Positions 29,546 to 39,769 of a DNA stretch of 64,000 bases are shown one piece after another. Origin of the DNA: Janthinobacterium sp. PC23-8 (lineage in GTDB: Bacteria > Pseudomonadota > Gammaproteobacteria > Burkholderiales > Burkholderiaceae_D). The position numbers and the translations under genes are program-made. The DNA lies in assembly GCF_002250505.1 (NCBI RefSeq), contig NZ_NJGY01000002.1, positions 522,374 through 586,373 on the forward strand. The letters are read 5' to 3'. Position 1 is the first letter of the stretch, and each line of letters starts with the position of its first letter. The notes below the pieces were generated by a model. The model did no database searches, was not told where the DNA came from, and saw nothing but the letters and a program-made list of their open reading frames with translations.

Positions 29546-32299
29546 TTAGCCGCTGTTGCGCAGGCCGGCTGCAATACCATTGATCGACAGATGGATGCCG
29601 GTGCGGGCCGCCGCATCCTGCTGGCCTTCGCGGAAACGTTTCAGCAATTCCACCTGCACGTGGTTGAGCGGGTCGATATACGGGAAGCGGTGGCGGATCG
29701 AGCGCTGCAGCAGCGGGTTAGCTTGCTGCAATTCTTCCTGGCCCGTGATCAGCTTCAGCGCGTCCAGGGTGGCTGCATATTCGGCGCGGATGCGCGTGAA
29801 AATCGCCGTGCGCAGGGCTTCGTCCTTGACCAGCTCGGCATATTTGCCGGCAATCGCGATATCGCTCTTGGCCAGCACCATGTCCATGTTCGACAGCAGG
29901 GACGTAAAGAACGGCCAGTCCTGATACATGCCGCGCAGCAGCTCGGCGCCCGTGTCCGGATGCGCTTGCACATACGCTTGCACGGCCGAACCGAAGCCGA
30001 ACCAGCCCGGCAGCATCAAGCGGCATTGGGCCCAGCTCAAGACCCAGGGAATCGCGCGCAGGTCGTCGATCGAGGTCGATTTCTTGCGCGAGGCCGGGCG
30101 GCTGCCGATATTCAGGGCGGCAATCTCGGCAATCACGGTCGATTCCCAAAAATACTGCTCGAAGCCTTCGGTGCCGTAGACCAGGTCACGGTAGGCGTTC
30201 AGTGCGGTGCCCGAGAGTTCTTCCATCGCGGCCAGGTGCCCGGCGCCGGCCGAGGCGCTCGGTTGCAACTGCGCCTGCGGCAGCAGGGTAGACTGGATGG
30301 TCGCGGCCACCAGCACTTCCAGGTTGCGGCGCCCCACTTCCGCATTGGCATACTTGGCGGTAATGACCTCGCCCTGCTCCGTCAGCCGGATCTGGCCTTG
30401 CACGGCGCCGGCCGGCTGGGCCAGGATGGCCTCATAGCTGGGGCCGCCGCCACGGCCAACCGAGCCACCACGGCCGTGGAACAGGCGCAGCTTGACCTGG
30501 TGCTCCCGGAATACGTTCACCAGTTCGATTTCGGCCTTGTACAGCTCCCAGCCCGAGGTCAGGAAGCCGCCGTCCTTGTTGCTGTCCGAGTAGCCGAGCA
30601 TGACTTCCTGCTGCTGGCCGCGCGAAGCGAGCAGGCCGCTGTAGAAAGGCAGGCCGAACGCGCGCGCCATGATGGCCGGACCGGCGCGCAAGTCTTCGAT
30701 GGTTTCGAACAGGGGAATGATATTGACGTCCACTGCCAGGCTGTCCTGGCGCAGCAGTCCCACTTCCTTGAGCAGCAGCGCCACTTCCAGCAGGTCCGAC
30801 ACGCTGGCCGCCTTCGAGATAATGCAATTGGGTACCGATTCGCGGCCGTATTTCAGATGCGCCTCGCGCACGCCGCGGAAGATATCGAGCTCGCCCGTGG
30901 TTTCTTCCGAGTACTGTGCATACGGCGACATCAGCAGGCGCGGCGACGACAATTCCTTGAGCAGCAAGGCGATGCGCGCCTCTTCGTCGAGTTCCAGGTA
31001 GACCAGGCCAGGCTGCACACCGGCAAACAGTTCGCCCACCACGCGCTCGTGCACGTCGGAATTCTGGCGCAGGTCCAGGGGCGCCAGCGAAAAGCCGAAC
31101 ACTTTCACGGCGCGGCGCAGCTGGCGCAAGCGGCCACGGGCCAGCGCGCGCAAGCCATTGCTGGCCAGCGAGTGATGCACCACGTCCAGGTCGGCCAGCA
31201 GTTCACCGGCCGCGACGTACGGCTGCACGCCGTCAAGCTGCTTGCCCTTGCCGCAAAGAACAAAACGCGTCGCTTCCACTCGCGCCACCACGCCATGCAA
31301 GGCGCGGCGGTACGGTTCGTCGGCATGGTGCGGCGAGGCGTCGGCCGAGCGTTCGGCCAGGTCCGACAGTGCTGCGCTGCAGCCATTGAGCTTTTGCGCC
31401 AGCGACAGTTGCGAAGCGAGTTTACGCAGTTCTTCCAGGTAAAAACCGAAGACTTTATTGGCCTGCTGGCGCAAGGTGCTGCGCAGGATATCGGCCGTGA
31501 CGAACGGGTTGCCGTCGCGGTCGCCGCCGATCCAGCTGCCGACCTTCATAAAGTTGGGCAATTCCGCGTCTTCCCAGCGTGCATCGCGCTGCGCCAGCAT
31601 GGTTTCCAGCGAAGAATACAATTGCGGCAATTCGCGCAGAATCGTATGGTCGTAAAAGGACAGGCCGTTTTCCACCTCGTCCATCACCGACAGCTTGGTG
31701 GTGCGCAGCAAGCGCGTCTGCCACAGGGTGACGATACCGCGCCCCAGCGCTTCCTCGTTCTGTTCGGCTTCCTCGGGCGTCATCTGCACGCGGTCGCGGT
31801 CGTTCAGCAGGCGCGCGATGGCCAGCTGGCAATTCTGGATGCTCTTGCGCTGCACTTCGGTCGGGTGCGCCGTAAACACCGGGCTGACAAAAGCGTCTTC
31901 GAAAAACGTTTCCAGCGCATCGGCCTTGCCGGCGTCGAACACATTGCCGACGGCATGGCGCAAGCTGCCCTGGCGCGGCGGCGAGCCGGCGATCAGGTGG
32001 GCGCGCGTGCGGCGGATATGGTGCTGGTCTTCGGCAATATTGGCCAGCAGCGAGAAATAGCTGAAGGCGCGGATAAGTTGGGTGGTTTCTTCCTGCGACA
32101 TGATTGCCAGCGCATCGGACAATTGCGCGCGCGCCACTTCGTCATTATCGCGGCGGAAACGGATCGCCAGCTGACGCACGTTTTCGATGCCGTCAAAGGC
32201 TGCATCGCCCAGTTGGCTGCGGATGGCGTCGCCCAGCAGGCGGCCCAGCTGGCGGATATCGCTGCTGAGCAGTTCGTCTTTTACTTCATTCATTTGCAT
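29546..32299 (-). CDS. ppc: Phosphoenolpyruvate carboxylase
   Basis: About 917 residues from the ATG at 32299 (GGAAG upstream; ATG 32293 also possible). The catalytic histidine lies in VFTAHPTEVQRKS, and the glycine-rich loop FHGRGGSVGRGGGP and QGEVITAKYA are diagnostic; the protein ends with the typical SINGIAAGLRNSG. It carboxylates PEP to oxaloacetate and replenishes the TCA cycle. Next to pyk this puts the PEP node genes together. It is divergent from the NsrR-like gene across 333 bases. Confidence 0.96.
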   Translation of the reverse strand: MQMNEVKDELLSSDIRQLGRLLGDAIRSQLGDAAFDGIENVRQLAIRFRRDNDEVARAQLSDALAIMSQEETTQLIRAFSYFSLLANIAEDQHHIRRTRAHLIAGSPPRQGSLRHAVGNVFDAGKADALETFFEDAFVSPVFTAHPTEVQRKSIQNCQLAIARLLNDRDRVQMTPEEAEQNEEALGRGIVTLWQTRLLRTTKLSVMDEVENGLSFYDHTILRELPQLYSSLETMLAQRDARWEDAELPNFMKVGSWIGGDRDGNPFVTADILRSTLRQQANKVFGFYLEELRKLASQLSLAQKLNGCSAALSDLAERSADASPHHADEPYRRALHGVVARVEATRFVLCGKGKQLDGVQPYVAAGELLADLDVVHHSLASNGLRALARGRLRQLRRAVKVFGFSLAPLDLRQNSDVHERVVGELFAGVQPGLVYLELDEEARIALLLKELSSPRLLMSPYAQYSEETTGELDIFRGVREAHLKYGRESVPNCIISKAASVSDLLEVALLLKEVGLLRQDSLAVDVNIIPLFETIEDLRAGPAIMARAFGLPFYSGLLASRGQQQEVMLGYSDSNKDGGFLTSGWELYKAEIELVNVFREHQVKLRLFHGRGGSVGRGGGPSYEAILAQPAGAVQGQIRLTEQGEVITAKYANAEVGRRNLEVLVAATIQSTLLPQAQLQPSASAGAGHLAAMEELSGTALNAYRDLVYGTEGFEQYFWESTVIAEIAALNIGSRPASRKKSTSIDDLRAIPWVLSWAQCRLMLPGWFGFGSAVQAYVQAHPDTGAELLRGMYQDWPFFTSLLSNMDMVLAKSDIAIAGKYAELVKDEALRTAIFTRIRAEYAATLDALKLITGQEELQQANPLLQRSIRHRFPYIDPLNHVQVELLKRFREGQQDAAARTGIHLSINGIAAGLRNSG

Positions 32300-32632
32300 G
32301 GTATGTCTTCCCGGGGCAGCCACAAGCGGACCGCACTGATTGCGTGATGGACGCTTTCCGTCAAGGAAAACGCCTTCCTCAATTTGTAGTAAATTTACTT
32401 CAATGCCCTGGCATCTCCTTCATTTCGCGCCTTTTTCCATGCAAAAAGGGGTTTGCAGGGCTTGCTGCCTGCTTGTTTCTTGGTGCGCATTCCTACAATA
32501 TGAAAATTTACTACGCATTTAAGCGAAATGCAATCGGCTTTTTGCCTGCGGGGCATGAAAACGACGTTCTTTTGCTGTATGCTGTTGCCTGAAACAAGGA
32601 TGTATTCCACATCTTTACGAACGGAAGCAGCC
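32300..32632. promoter_or_regulatory. Divergent ppc / nsrR promoter region with a spaced 11-base inverted repeat
   Basis: This non-coding stretch holds AT-rich blocks in an otherwise GC-rich context. GTAGTAAATTT (32386-32396) and its exact reverse complement AAATTTACTAC (32504-32514) lie about 107 bases apart, near the likely promoters of ppc and nsrR respectively. A second local dyad GCATTT-N5-AAATGC lies near 32516. No known operator fits exactly. Confidence 0.4.
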
Positions 32633-33088
32633 ATGCGACTGACCGCCTACACCGACTACACCCTGCGCACCCTGATGTATCTGGGCACCCACCGCGACCG
32701 GCTGGTGACGATCCAGGATATCGCCGACCTGCATCTGATCTCGAAAAACCACCTGATGAAAGTGGTGCACCAGCTGGGGCTGTCGGGCATCGTGGAAACC
32801 GTGCGCGGGCGCAATGGCGGTCTGCGCCTGGCGCGCGAGCCGTCCGAGATCAATATCGGCACCGTGGTGCGCGAGACGGAAAGCGATTTCTTCATGGCCG
32901 AGTGTTTTAACAAGGACAACAATACCTGTCCGCTGACGCCCGACTGCAAGCTGAAATCTGCGCTGGGCCAGGCCACCGGCGCCTTCCTGGCCGTGCTCGA
33001 TCAGGTGACGCTGGCCGCTATCCTGGCGCCGGCCGCGCTGGCAGGCACGGACCTGGCGGCCGTGATCCCTTTAAAACTGGAAAGCTGA
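32633..33088 (+). CDS. nsrR: Rrf2 family transcriptional regulator, NsrR-like
   Basis: A 151-residue protein from the ATG at 32633 (GGAAG upstream). The N-terminal winged helix is MRLTAYTDYTLRTLMYLG with HLISKNHLMKVVHQL and RGRNGGLRLAR. Three cysteines (CFNKDNNTCPLTPDC, residues about 92-106) have the spacing of the iron-sulfur cluster ligands of NsrR, the nitric-oxide-sensing repressor. The likely targets are in the window: the hemerythrin-hmp pair, which has an NsrR-like palindrome at 39474-39496. The gene is convergent with the hybrid kinase. Confidence 0.83.
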   Translation: MRLTAYTDYTLRTLMYLGTHRDRLVTIQDIADLHLISKNHLMKVVHQLGLSGIVETVRGRNGGLRLAREPSEINIGTVVRETESDFFMAECFNKDNNTCPLTPDCKLKSALGQATGAFLAVLDQVTLAAILAPAALAGTDLAAVIPLKLES

Positions 33089-33099
33089 CGCTGCAAGCG

Positions 33100-35562
33100 T
33101 CAATCTGATGCGGACCCGACCAGCAATGCAAACAGCGCGGGCAGATCGACCGGCTTGACCAGATGGTGGTCAAAACCGGCGTCCAGGGCGCGTTGCCGGT
33201 CTTCCGCCTTGCCGTAGCCGGTCAGCGCCAGCAACCGGGCATTGGCCGTGCCTGCGCTGGCGCGCAGGCGCCGCGCCACTTCGTAGCCATCCATGCCGGG
33301 CAGGCCGATATCGAGGATATAGACGTCGAAACGCCGCACTGGCGCCATGCGCAGCACGGCCGCGCCCTCATGGGCGATGGTCACGTCAAAACCGCGTGCG
33401 CGCAGCAAGGCGCCCAGCATCTGCGCGCCGTCGACATGGTCGTCCAGCAGCAACAGCGCTGGCAAGCTTGAGGCGGCCGGCGCCACGGTTTCTGCCGTGT
33501 CCGCCGCCCGGGGCGTACTGTCATGCGCCGCTGAGCTTGACACAGGCAGGCAGACGGTCAGGGTGCTGCCCTGCCCCAGCCCGCCGCTACGGGCCTGGGC
33601 GCTGCCGCCATGCAATTGCGCAATGCGCTGCACCAGCGCCAGGCCCAGTCCCAGGCCGCCCTGGGCGCGGTCCGGCGTGCGCTCGGCCTGCACGAACAGT
33701 TCGAACACATGCGGCAGCAGCTCCGGCGCCATGCCGATGCCGTCGTCGCCGACAGTAATGCAGGCCTGCCCCTGCGCCAGCTGCAGCGACAAACTCAGAT
33801 GCCCGCCGAGGCCCGTATATTTGGCCGCATTGCCGAGCAGGTTGGCCACCACCTGCACCAGCCGCGTGCGGTCGCCATGCACCGGCACCGGCGTCAAGGG
33901 CAGGGTCAGCGCCAGTTGCTGGCGGCGCGCCTCGATCGCCGGGCGCACCTGTTCGATGGCGCCATGCAGCACCTCGCGCAGGTCGATCACGCGCCGGTCC
34001 AGTTGCACCAGGCCGCGCGTGATGCGCGACACGTCGAGCAGATCGTCGACCAGGTTAGTCAGGTGGCGCACCTGGCGCTGGATCACCCCGGCCCACTTTT
34101 GCACGCGCTGCGGGTCGGCGGCGCCAAACATCAGCAATTGCGCCGCGCTGCTGATGGGCGCGAGCGGATTGCGCAGCTCATGGGCCAGCATGGCCAGGAA
34201 TTCATCCTTGCGCACGCCCAGCCGGCGCAATTCTTCCTCGGCCCGCTTCTGGTCGTCGATATCGGTGCAGGTGCCCATCCAGCGCGTGATGTCGCCGCCA
34301 CGGTCGCGGACCGGCAGGGCACGCCCCAGCACCCAGCGGTAAATGCCGCTGTGGTGGCGCAGGCGGTACTCGATTTCATAGACCTTGCCGCTGGCCAGGC
34401 AGGCATGCCAGGCGTCCCAGGCGCGCGCGCGGTCGTCGGGGTGGAAAATATCGTTCCAGCCGGCGCCATTGGTGGCACCTTTCGGCACGCCCGTGTAGCG
34501 ATACCATTGCTCGTTGTAGTAGTCGTGGTAGCCATCAGGCAAGGTCGACCAGACCATCTGCGGCATGGCGTCGGTAATGACGCGCAACTTCGCTTCGCTC
34601 TGGCGCAGTGCGGCCGCACTGCGCGCCCGCTCGGCGGCGATACCGATGCGCGCCGCCACTTCCTTGATCAGCACCAGCTCTTCCGCCGTCCAGTGCCGTT
34701 CGCGCGCGTCGTTGACGAACAGGACGGCCACCAGCACGCCATCGTCCAGCACCGGCACGCTGACAATGGCGGCCGCGCAGCGCGCGCGCAGCATGGCCGC
34801 CGCCGGCGCCGTGCGCGCATCGTCCTCGACATTGGCAATGGCGATGAGTTTGTCGCGCTTGAGGTCATCAATAAAGGAACCGTAGCTGCGCAAGTCGGTG
34901 CTGCCGGCCAGCGTGCCGACACCCGGCGCGCACCAGTCGCGCTCCACAAGCAGGGTATCATCGGCCTGGGCCATGGCGCCATAGCCGACCCGGCTGGCGC
35001 CCAGCGCCTCGCCCAGGACGGCCGACGCCGCATGGCCGATGTCGCTCTCGCTCTTGATATCGCGCAGCGCTTCGGCAAGATTGCCCAGCACATCGCGCAA
35101 GGTATTTTTGCGGGGCAGATAAAAATCGCTCAGTTCCTCGACCGTGTGCAAGATCCAGGCGACGGCGCCAGCGGCATCGAGCACGGGCGAGTTCCGGATC
35201 TTCCAGTAGCGCGTCTGCAAGTCGGCGCCATTGGCTTCGGTGGCGAGTTCATGGCGCTGCAACGCCATCTGGTCCGGGCGCGCGGTGGCGCACACGCGCA
35301 GCAGCGACGCGCGCAGATCGGCATGCGGGGCGTGGCGGTTGCCGGGAATAGCGTCGAAAACGTTGCGTCCCAGGAGATCGGCCTCCTTGCGCCCTGACAA
35401 GCTCATATAGGCGGCATTGGCGGCAACGATGGTCATTTGTGGCGTCATGACCACACAGGGCACAGGCATGGCCTGCAGAAACGGCTCGAAAGCCTGGGGA
35501 CCTTCCGTGGGCAGGCGCTGAGGCCAGTCAGCGGCACAGGGGAAGGTCGGCGGCGTATCCAT
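33100..35562 (-). CDS. Hybrid sensor histidine kinase (PAS-GAF-PAS-HisKA-HATPase-REC)
   Basis: The 820-residue protein has no membrane helices. In order: PAS (about 25-145), GAF (about 165-315: [23 protein letters not shown]), PAS of the PAS_3 type (about 322-440: [32 protein letters not shown]), HisKA with H461 in [19 protein letters not shown], HATPase (about 555-680, with GDDGIGM and [10 protein letters not shown]), and a C-terminal receiver with D751 in [14 protein letters not shown]. It should sense a cytoplasmic signal and feed a phosphorelay. No partner regulator is adjacent. Its kinase-receiver half resembles that of the protein at 44315-45829. Confidence 0.9.
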   Translation of the reverse strand: MDTPPTFPCAADWPQRLPTEGPQAFEPFLQAMPVPCVVMTPQMTIVAANAAYMSLSGRKEADLLGRNVFDAIPGNRHAPHADLRASLLRVCATARPDQMALQRHELATEANGADLQTRYWKIRNSPVLDAAGAVAWILHTVEELSDFYLPRKNTLRDVLGNLAEALRDIKSESDIGHAASAVLGEALGASRVGYGAMAQADDTLLVERDWCAPGVGTLAGSTDLRSYGSFIDDLKRDKLIAIANVEDDARTAPAAAMLRARCAAAIVSVPVLDDGVLVAVLFVNDARERHWTAEELVLIKEVAARIGIAAERARSAAALRQSEAKLRVITDAMPQMVWSTLPDGYHDYYNEQWYRYTGVPKGATNGAGWNDIFHPDDRARAWDAWHACLASGKVYEIEYRLRHHSGIYRWVLGRALPVRDRGGDITRWMGTCTDIDDQKRAEEELRRLGVRKDEFLAMLAHELRNPLAPISSAAQLLMFGAADPQRVQKWAGVIQRQVRHLTNLVDDLLDVSRITRGLVQLDRRVIDLREVLHGAIEQVRPAIEARRQQLALTLPLTPVPVHGDRTRLVQVVANLLGNAAKYTGLGGHLSLSLQLAQGQACITVGDDGIGMAPELLPHVFELFVQAERTPDRAQGGLGLGLALVQRIAQLHGGSAQARSGGLGQGSTLTVCLPVSSSAAHDSTPRAADTAETVAPAASSLPALLLLDDHVDGAQMLGALLRARGFDVTIAHEGAAVLRMAPVRRFDVYILDIGLPGMDGYEVARRLRASAGTANARLLALTGYGKAEDRQRALDAGFDHHLVKPVDLPALFALLVGSASD

Positions 35563-35642
35563 ACTACATCGAGCTCCAATCAGGCGTAACCGGCGACTAT
35601 GCCATGATTACTGCCGAGTTGGGTGTTTATTTGGCAAAGACG

Positions 35643-35677
35643 AAAAAAAGGCCGGTGCGCTGCAATGCGTACCGGCC
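35643..35677 (-). terminator. Rho-independent terminator of the yjcH-actP operon
   Basis: A GGCCGGT / ACCGGCC stem with a 14-base loop is followed directly on the minus strand by seven T. It lies 30 bases after the actP stop. Confidence 0.85.
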
Positions 35678-35706
35678 CTGCTCACCTCAACGCTGTCGCG
35701 CCAGGA

Positions 35707-37380
35707 TCAATGCGCGCTCGCGCCAGAGGCGCCGATGCCCGTTTCCGAACGCATTTGCTGCGCTTCGTAGCCGGCCCGGTCGATGCGCGCGCGCGGGCTC
35801 TTGTCGAGCACCGAGAACAGCCAGATGCCGACAAAACCGGCCGTCATCGAGAACAGTGCCGGCGAGGCATACGGGAACAGCGCTGCCGGATGGCCCAGCA
35901 CGTCGACCCACACCGATTTCGACACCACCGTCAGGCCGACCGCCGTGATCAAGCCGAGGAAGCCGCCGATGGTGGCGCCGCGCGTGGTGCAGTCTTTCCA
36001 CAACACCGACATGAACAGCACCGGGAAGTTGGCCGAAGCGGCAATCGCAAAGGCCAGCGAGACCATGAAGGCGATGTTCTGCTTTTCAAACGCGATACCC
36101 AGCACGACGGCGATGATGCCCAGCACGATGGTAGTCACACGCGACACTTTCAGCTCATTGGCGCCGGTGGCCTTGCCCTTCTTGATGACGGTGGCGTACA
36201 GGTCGTGCGAGACGGCCGACGCGCCCGACAGGGTCAAACCGGCGACCACGGCCAGGATGGTGGCGAAAGCGACTGCCGACATGAAGCCCAGGAAGACGTT
36301 GCCGCCGACCGCCTTGGCCAGGTGCACCGCCGCCATATTGTTACCGCCCAACAGCTTGCCGGCCGCATCCTTGAACTCGGGATTGGTGCTGACCAGAACA
36401 ATCGCGCCAAAGCCGATGATGAAAGTCAAAATGTAGAAATACGCGATCCAGGTGGTGGCCCAGAACACGGACTTGCGCGCTTCCTTGGCGCTCGGCACGG
36501 TGAAGAAACGCATCAGGATATGCGGCAGGCCGGCCGTGCCGAACATCAGTGCCATGCCGAACGAGATGGCCGAAACCGGGTCCTTGATAAAACTGCCAGG
36601 CCCCATGATGGCTTCCTTGGTGGCGTGCACTTCGACCGACTTGGCAAACAGCGCTTCCGGGCTGAAATTGAACTGCGCCAGCACGGCCAGGGCCATGAAG
36701 GTGGCGCCGCCCAGCAACATCACGGCCTTGATGATCTGCACCCAGGTGGTGGCCGTCATGCCGCCAAACAGCACATAGATCATCATCAGGGTACCGACCA
36801 GCACCACGGCGATCCAGTATTCCAGGCCGAACAGCAACTTGATCAGCTGACCTGCGCCGACCATCTGCGCGATCAGGTAAAAGGCTACCACCACCAGCGT
36901 GCCGGAAGCGGAAAAAATGCGGATCGGCGCCTGCTTGAAGCGGTAGGCGGCGACATCGGCAAAGGTATAGCGGCCCAGGTTGCGCAGGCGCTCGGCCATC
37001 AGGAAGGTAATGATGGGCCAGCCGACCAGGAAGCCGATGGCGTAGATCAGGCCATCGTAGCCATTGAGGAACACGGCGGCGGAAATGCCGAGAAACGACG
37101 CGGCCGACATATAGTCGCCGGCGATCGCCAGGCCATTCTGGAAACCGGTGATGCCGCCGCCGGCCGTATAGAAGTCGGAGGCCGACTTGGTTTTCGCGGC
37201 CGCCCACTTGGTGACGAACAGGGTAAAGATGACGAATACGGCGAACATGGTGATCGCCGTCCAGTTGGTCGGCTGCTTGACAGCCTGGCCCAGGTCAGCG
37301 CCGGCAGCCAGGACTGCACCGCAACAAGCCGACAGGCTCAGCGCCGCCAGGGCGCGCCGCAAGTTGTGCACGGCGCTCAT
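35707..37380 (-). CDS. actP: Cation/acetate symporter
   Basis: A 557-residue sodium:solute symporter family protein. I take the ATG at 37380, which overlaps the yjcH stop as ATGA; a longer frame exists but is a different-frame extension through yjcH. The N-terminus looks like a cleavable signal peptide, as in E. coli ActP (549 residues), followed by 13 membrane helices. Motifs include [54 protein letters not shown] and [14 protein letters not shown]. It imports acetate and similar short carboxylates. No acetyl-CoA synthetase gene is next to it here. Confidence 0.94.
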   Translation of the reverse strand: MSAVHNLRRALAALSLSACCGAVLAAGADLGQAVKQPTNWTAITMFAVFVIFTLFVTKWAAAKTKSASDFYTAGGGITGFQNGLAIAGDYMSAASFLGISAAVFLNGYDGLIYAIGFLVGWPIITFLMAERLRNLGRYTFADVAAYRFKQAPIRIFSASGTLVVVAFYLIAQMVGAGQLIKLLFGLEYWIAVVLVGTLMMIYVLFGGMTATTWVQIIKAVMLLGGATFMALAVLAQFNFSPEALFAKSVEVHATKEAIMGPGSFIKDPVSAISFGMALMFGTAGLPHILMRFFTVPSAKEARKSVFWATTWIAYFYILTFIIGFGAIVLVSTNPEFKDAAGKLLGGNNMAAVHLAKAVGGNVFLGFMSAVAFATILAVVAGLTLSGASAVSHDLYATVIKKGKATGANELKVSRVTTIVLGIIAVVLGIAFEKQNIAFMVSLAFAIAASANFPVLFMSVLWKDCTTRGATIGGFLGLITAVGLTVVSKSVWVDVLGHPAALFPYASPALFSMTAGFVGIWLFSVLDKSPRARIDRAGYEAQQMRSETGIGASGASAH

Positions 37381-37685
37381 GCCTGCACCCGCTTGGCGAT
37401 GGCGGCCGTCAGCTCGTCGAACTGCTTGTTTGCGCGGCTGACATAAATGCCGGTGACGACCACCGTGAAGACGATCACGAACAGGCCGATCGGCATGCCC
37501 CAGGTCATCACGCCGGCGCCGGTTTTCGAGGCCAGCAATTCCTTGTTGAACGCGATCAGCAGGATATAGCCGTAATAGACCACCATCATGGCGGCAGTGA
37601 GCCACCAGCCAAAACTGGAACGTATCTTGACCAGCTTGTGATAATTGGGGTCGCCCTTGATTTTTTGAACCAGATCGTCTTGCAT
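37377..37685 (-). CDS. yjcH: DUF485 membrane protein YjcH
   Basis: A 102-residue protein with two membrane helices (about 24-45 and 58-80), and the DUF485 N-terminal FQKLVRKRSSFGW-like pattern seen here as [16 protein letters not shown]. It is the regular partner of ActP, encoded directly upstream and overlapping it by four bases. Its precise role in acetate uptake is not established. Confidence 0.92.
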   Translation of the reverse strand: MQDDLVQKIKGDPNYHKLVKIRSSFGWWLTAAMMVVYYGYILLIAFNKELLASKTGAGVMTWGMPIGLFVIVFTVVVTGIYVSRANKQFDELTAAIAKRVQA

Positions 37686-37800
37686 TTTGTTGCCTCCATT
37701 TATATGAACCCATGCTCTTTTGGTGCGAGCTTGGGTTCACAATAAAGGGCCAGGCTTACCCGCCCCTTACGGCGGGCAGTATTTCTTCTTTTCTTCTGTC

Positions 37801-38982
37801 TCAGTCCAGGGCCGAGGCGGGGCCGAAAAATTCATGGTGGGTCTGGCTTTCCGGCACGCCGAGTTCGCGCAGATAGCCTTTCACGGCGCGCATGAACGGC
37901 TGTGGCCCCAGGAAGTAGGCGTCGACATCGCGCGATGCGGGCAGCCACTGCGCCAGATGCGCCTGGTCCAGCAGGCCGATGGCGTCCGGCGCGTCGTGAA
38001 CTCCGCAGTGCTCGGCGTAGCAATAATGGCGCGTCAATTGCGGATGCTGTGCGGCCAGTGCGTCGATCTGCTGGCGAAACGCATGCACGCCATGGTTGCG
38101 CGCCGCATGAATGAAATGCACCGGGCGCTGGCCGCGCAAGGCATGGGCCAGCATGGCCAGGGTCGGCGTGATGCCGACCCCGCCGGAAATGAGTACCAGC
38201 GGCTTGTCACTGTCGGCCAGCACGAACTGGCCCGACGGCGGCGTCAGTTGCACGGTAGCGCCGGCCAGCACCCGGTCGTGGAAAAAGTTCGACACCTTGC
38301 CGCCCGGCTCGCGCTTGACGCTGATGCGGTACGTGGCGCCGTTGCTGGCGGCCGACAGCGAATACTGGCGCCGCATCGGTACGCCATCGACGCTGACCAC
38401 CACGCCGATATACTGGCCCGGCGCAAACGCCAGCACCGGCTTGCCGTCCACCGGCGCCATCAGGAACGAAGTGATCTCGCTGCTCTCGGCCACCTTGCTG
38501 ACCACGCAAAAATCGCGCGCGCCGCTCCAGCCGCCCGGCGCATTCGCCTGTTCTTTATAAATGCGCCCTTCCTCGCCGGCCAGGATAGCGGCCAGCTGGC
38601 CGTAGGCCGCGCCCCAGGCGTCGATCACGGCGTCGGTGGCCACTTCTTCGCCCAGCACTTCGCGGATCGCCTTGAGCAGGCTGGCGCCCACCAGCGGATA
38701 ATGTTCGGCGCGGATCTGCAGCGCCACGTGCTTGTTGACGATGCTGGCCACCAGGGCGCCCAGGGCGTCGAGCCGGTCGATATGGCGCGCATAGGCCAGC
38801 ACGCCGTTGGCCAGCGCGCGCTGCTGCTCGCCGCTGTGCTGGTGCGCCTGGTTAAAGTACGGCAGCACTTCCGGATGGTCGCGGAACAGGCCCTGGTAGA
38901 AATGGCGCGTGAGCGCTTCGCCGCCCTGCTCGAGAATGGGAACGGTGGCGGTGACGATGTCGCGTTGTGGCTGGGTCAGCAT
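37801..38982 (-). CDS. hmp: Nitric oxide dioxygenase (flavohaemoglobin)
   Basis: A 393-residue protein from the ATG at 38982 (AGGAG seven bases upstream). The globin domain (1-140) has the proximal histidine H85 in IVNKHVALQIRAEHYPLVG. The FAD domain has RRQYSLSAA and the NAD domain has ISGGVGITPTLAML and the C-terminal HHEFFGP. It oxidises nitric oxide to nitrate with O2 and NAD(P)H in the cytoplasm. It follows the hemerythrin-like gene by 31 bases, so the two form an operon, and the NsrR-like site upstream suggests induction by NO. Confidence 0.96.
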   Translation of the reverse strand: MLTQPQRDIVTATVPILEQGGEALTRHFYQGLFRDHPEVLPYFNQAHQHSGEQQRALANGVLAYARHIDRLDALGALVASIVNKHVALQIRAEHYPLVGASLLKAIREVLGEEVATDAVIDAWGAAYGQLAAILAGEEGRIYKEQANAPGGWSGARDFCVVSKVAESSEITSFLMAPVDGKPVLAFAPGQYIGVVVSVDGVPMRRQYSLSAASNGATYRISVKREPGGKVSNFFHDRVLAGATVQLTPPSGQFVLADSDKPLVLISGGVGITPTLAMLAHALRGQRPVHFIHAARNHGVHAFRQQIDALAAQHPQLTRHYCYAEHCGVHDAPDAIGLLDQAHLAQWLPASRDVDAYFLGPQPFMRAVKGYLRELGVPESQTHHEFFGPASALD

Positions 38983-39013
38983 GAAAAACTCCTGTGTATG
39001 AATGTTGGGTGAA

Positions 39014-39424
39014 TCAGATGGCTTCGACGGCCGGATACAGTTCCGTGTCTTCACGCTGCATGCGCTGGACCAGGGCGCGCAGCACCAGGTTCGCTTCGCT
39101 GCGAAAAGCCTGTGCTTCCTGCGCCAGGCGCGCGGCCGTGTTCCAGCGTCCGGCAAAGGCCAGGTAGTCGCCGGCGATGCCCTGCATTTCCGTTTCGTAC
39201 TGGCGGCCCAGGCGCGCCACGGTCGCCACGCCGCACGCTTGCACGGCCGGATACAGGAAGCGCTGCTCGACGGCCAGGTGCAGCTTGACCAGGCCGCTCA
39301 TGGCGACGATCTGTTCGGCGATCGCCTGCGCTTGCGCCTCCACGCCGCTGCGCGCCAGGGTGCGCAACTGATCGATGGCCGACAGGATGGCCAGGTGTTC
39401 GCGTTTGAATTTATCGATATTCAT
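39014..39424 (-). CDS. Hemerythrin-like (HHE domain) protein upstream of hmp
   Basis: A 136-residue helical protein from the ATG at 39424. HHE-domain features are H10 (KREHLAIL), H49 and E53 (LHLAVEQRFLYP) and the final REDTELYP. The third and fourth metal-binding histidines of canonical HHE domains are absent: ETEMQG and QRMQRED occupy their places. So the di-iron site would be incomplete or built differently. It is the first gene of a two-gene operon with hmp and is preceded by the NsrR-like operator. A role in nitric oxide handling or iron-centre repair, like RIC/YtfE proteins, is plausible from context. Confidence 0.77.
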   Translation of the reverse strand: MNIDKFKREHLAILSAIDQLRTLARSGVEAQAQAIAEQIVAMSGLVKLHLAVEQRFLYPAVQACGVATVARLGRQYETEMQGIAGDYLAFAGRWNTAARLAQEAQAFRSEANLVLRALVQRMQREDTELYPAVEAI

Positions 39425-39769
39425 CGTTGTGTTCTTCAAGTGATGGTGGCGCCAGTGTAGCGCTTTACGCATAAACATGCAAATTACATACATGTTTAAT
39501 GGAAAGCGATCACGGCGGCCCTTGAGCGTGCGCGTGTTGCCGTTCGCCGAAACACCGCAAGCGCCAGCGGTGATCACCATGAAAACCCGAGTTTTCAGGG
39601 CGTCGATCAAAAAGTCTCGTCCTTTTTGCTGGAATGTACCCGGGCGAACGCCTTAAAATGTCCCGCCGAGCCTATAATTGCCGCTCGACAGACTGTGTCC
39701 CGGCGCCGCCCTATCTGGTGGCGCAGACGGGACGCACGGCACCCCAAACATTATCAGCCAAGGACAAGC
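39425..39769. other. Divergent intergenic region between the hemerythrin-hmp operon and rsbR
   Basis: 345 bases that contain the NsrR-like palindrome at 39474-39496 near the hemerythrin gene. On the rsbR side I see no clear operator or sigma-factor motif. No coding frame is convincing. Confidence 0.5.
39474..39496 (-). promoter_or_regulatory. NsrR-like operator for the hemerythrin-hmp operon
   Basis: A 23-base dyad with perfect 8-base arms (TAAACATG / CATGTTTA, 39472-39479 and 39491-39498). It has the 11-1-11 layout of NsrR boxes and matches the E. coli NsrR consensus at 16 of 22 scored positions. It lies 50 bases upstream of the hemerythrin start. Confidence 0.65.

Noticed and set aside
29591..32347. 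Plus-strand open frame of 918 residues opposite ppc
   Set aside because: It lies fully antisense to ppc and has low-complexity composition.
35707..37740. Longer ActP frame starting at 37740
   Set aside because: The extra 120 residues are yjcH in another frame; the ATGA overlap at 37380 gives the normal ActP length.
37759..37776. CCCGCC / GGCGGG dyad after hmp considered as a terminator
   Set aside because: Only six pairs and no T-tract on the minus strand; too weak to list as a feature.
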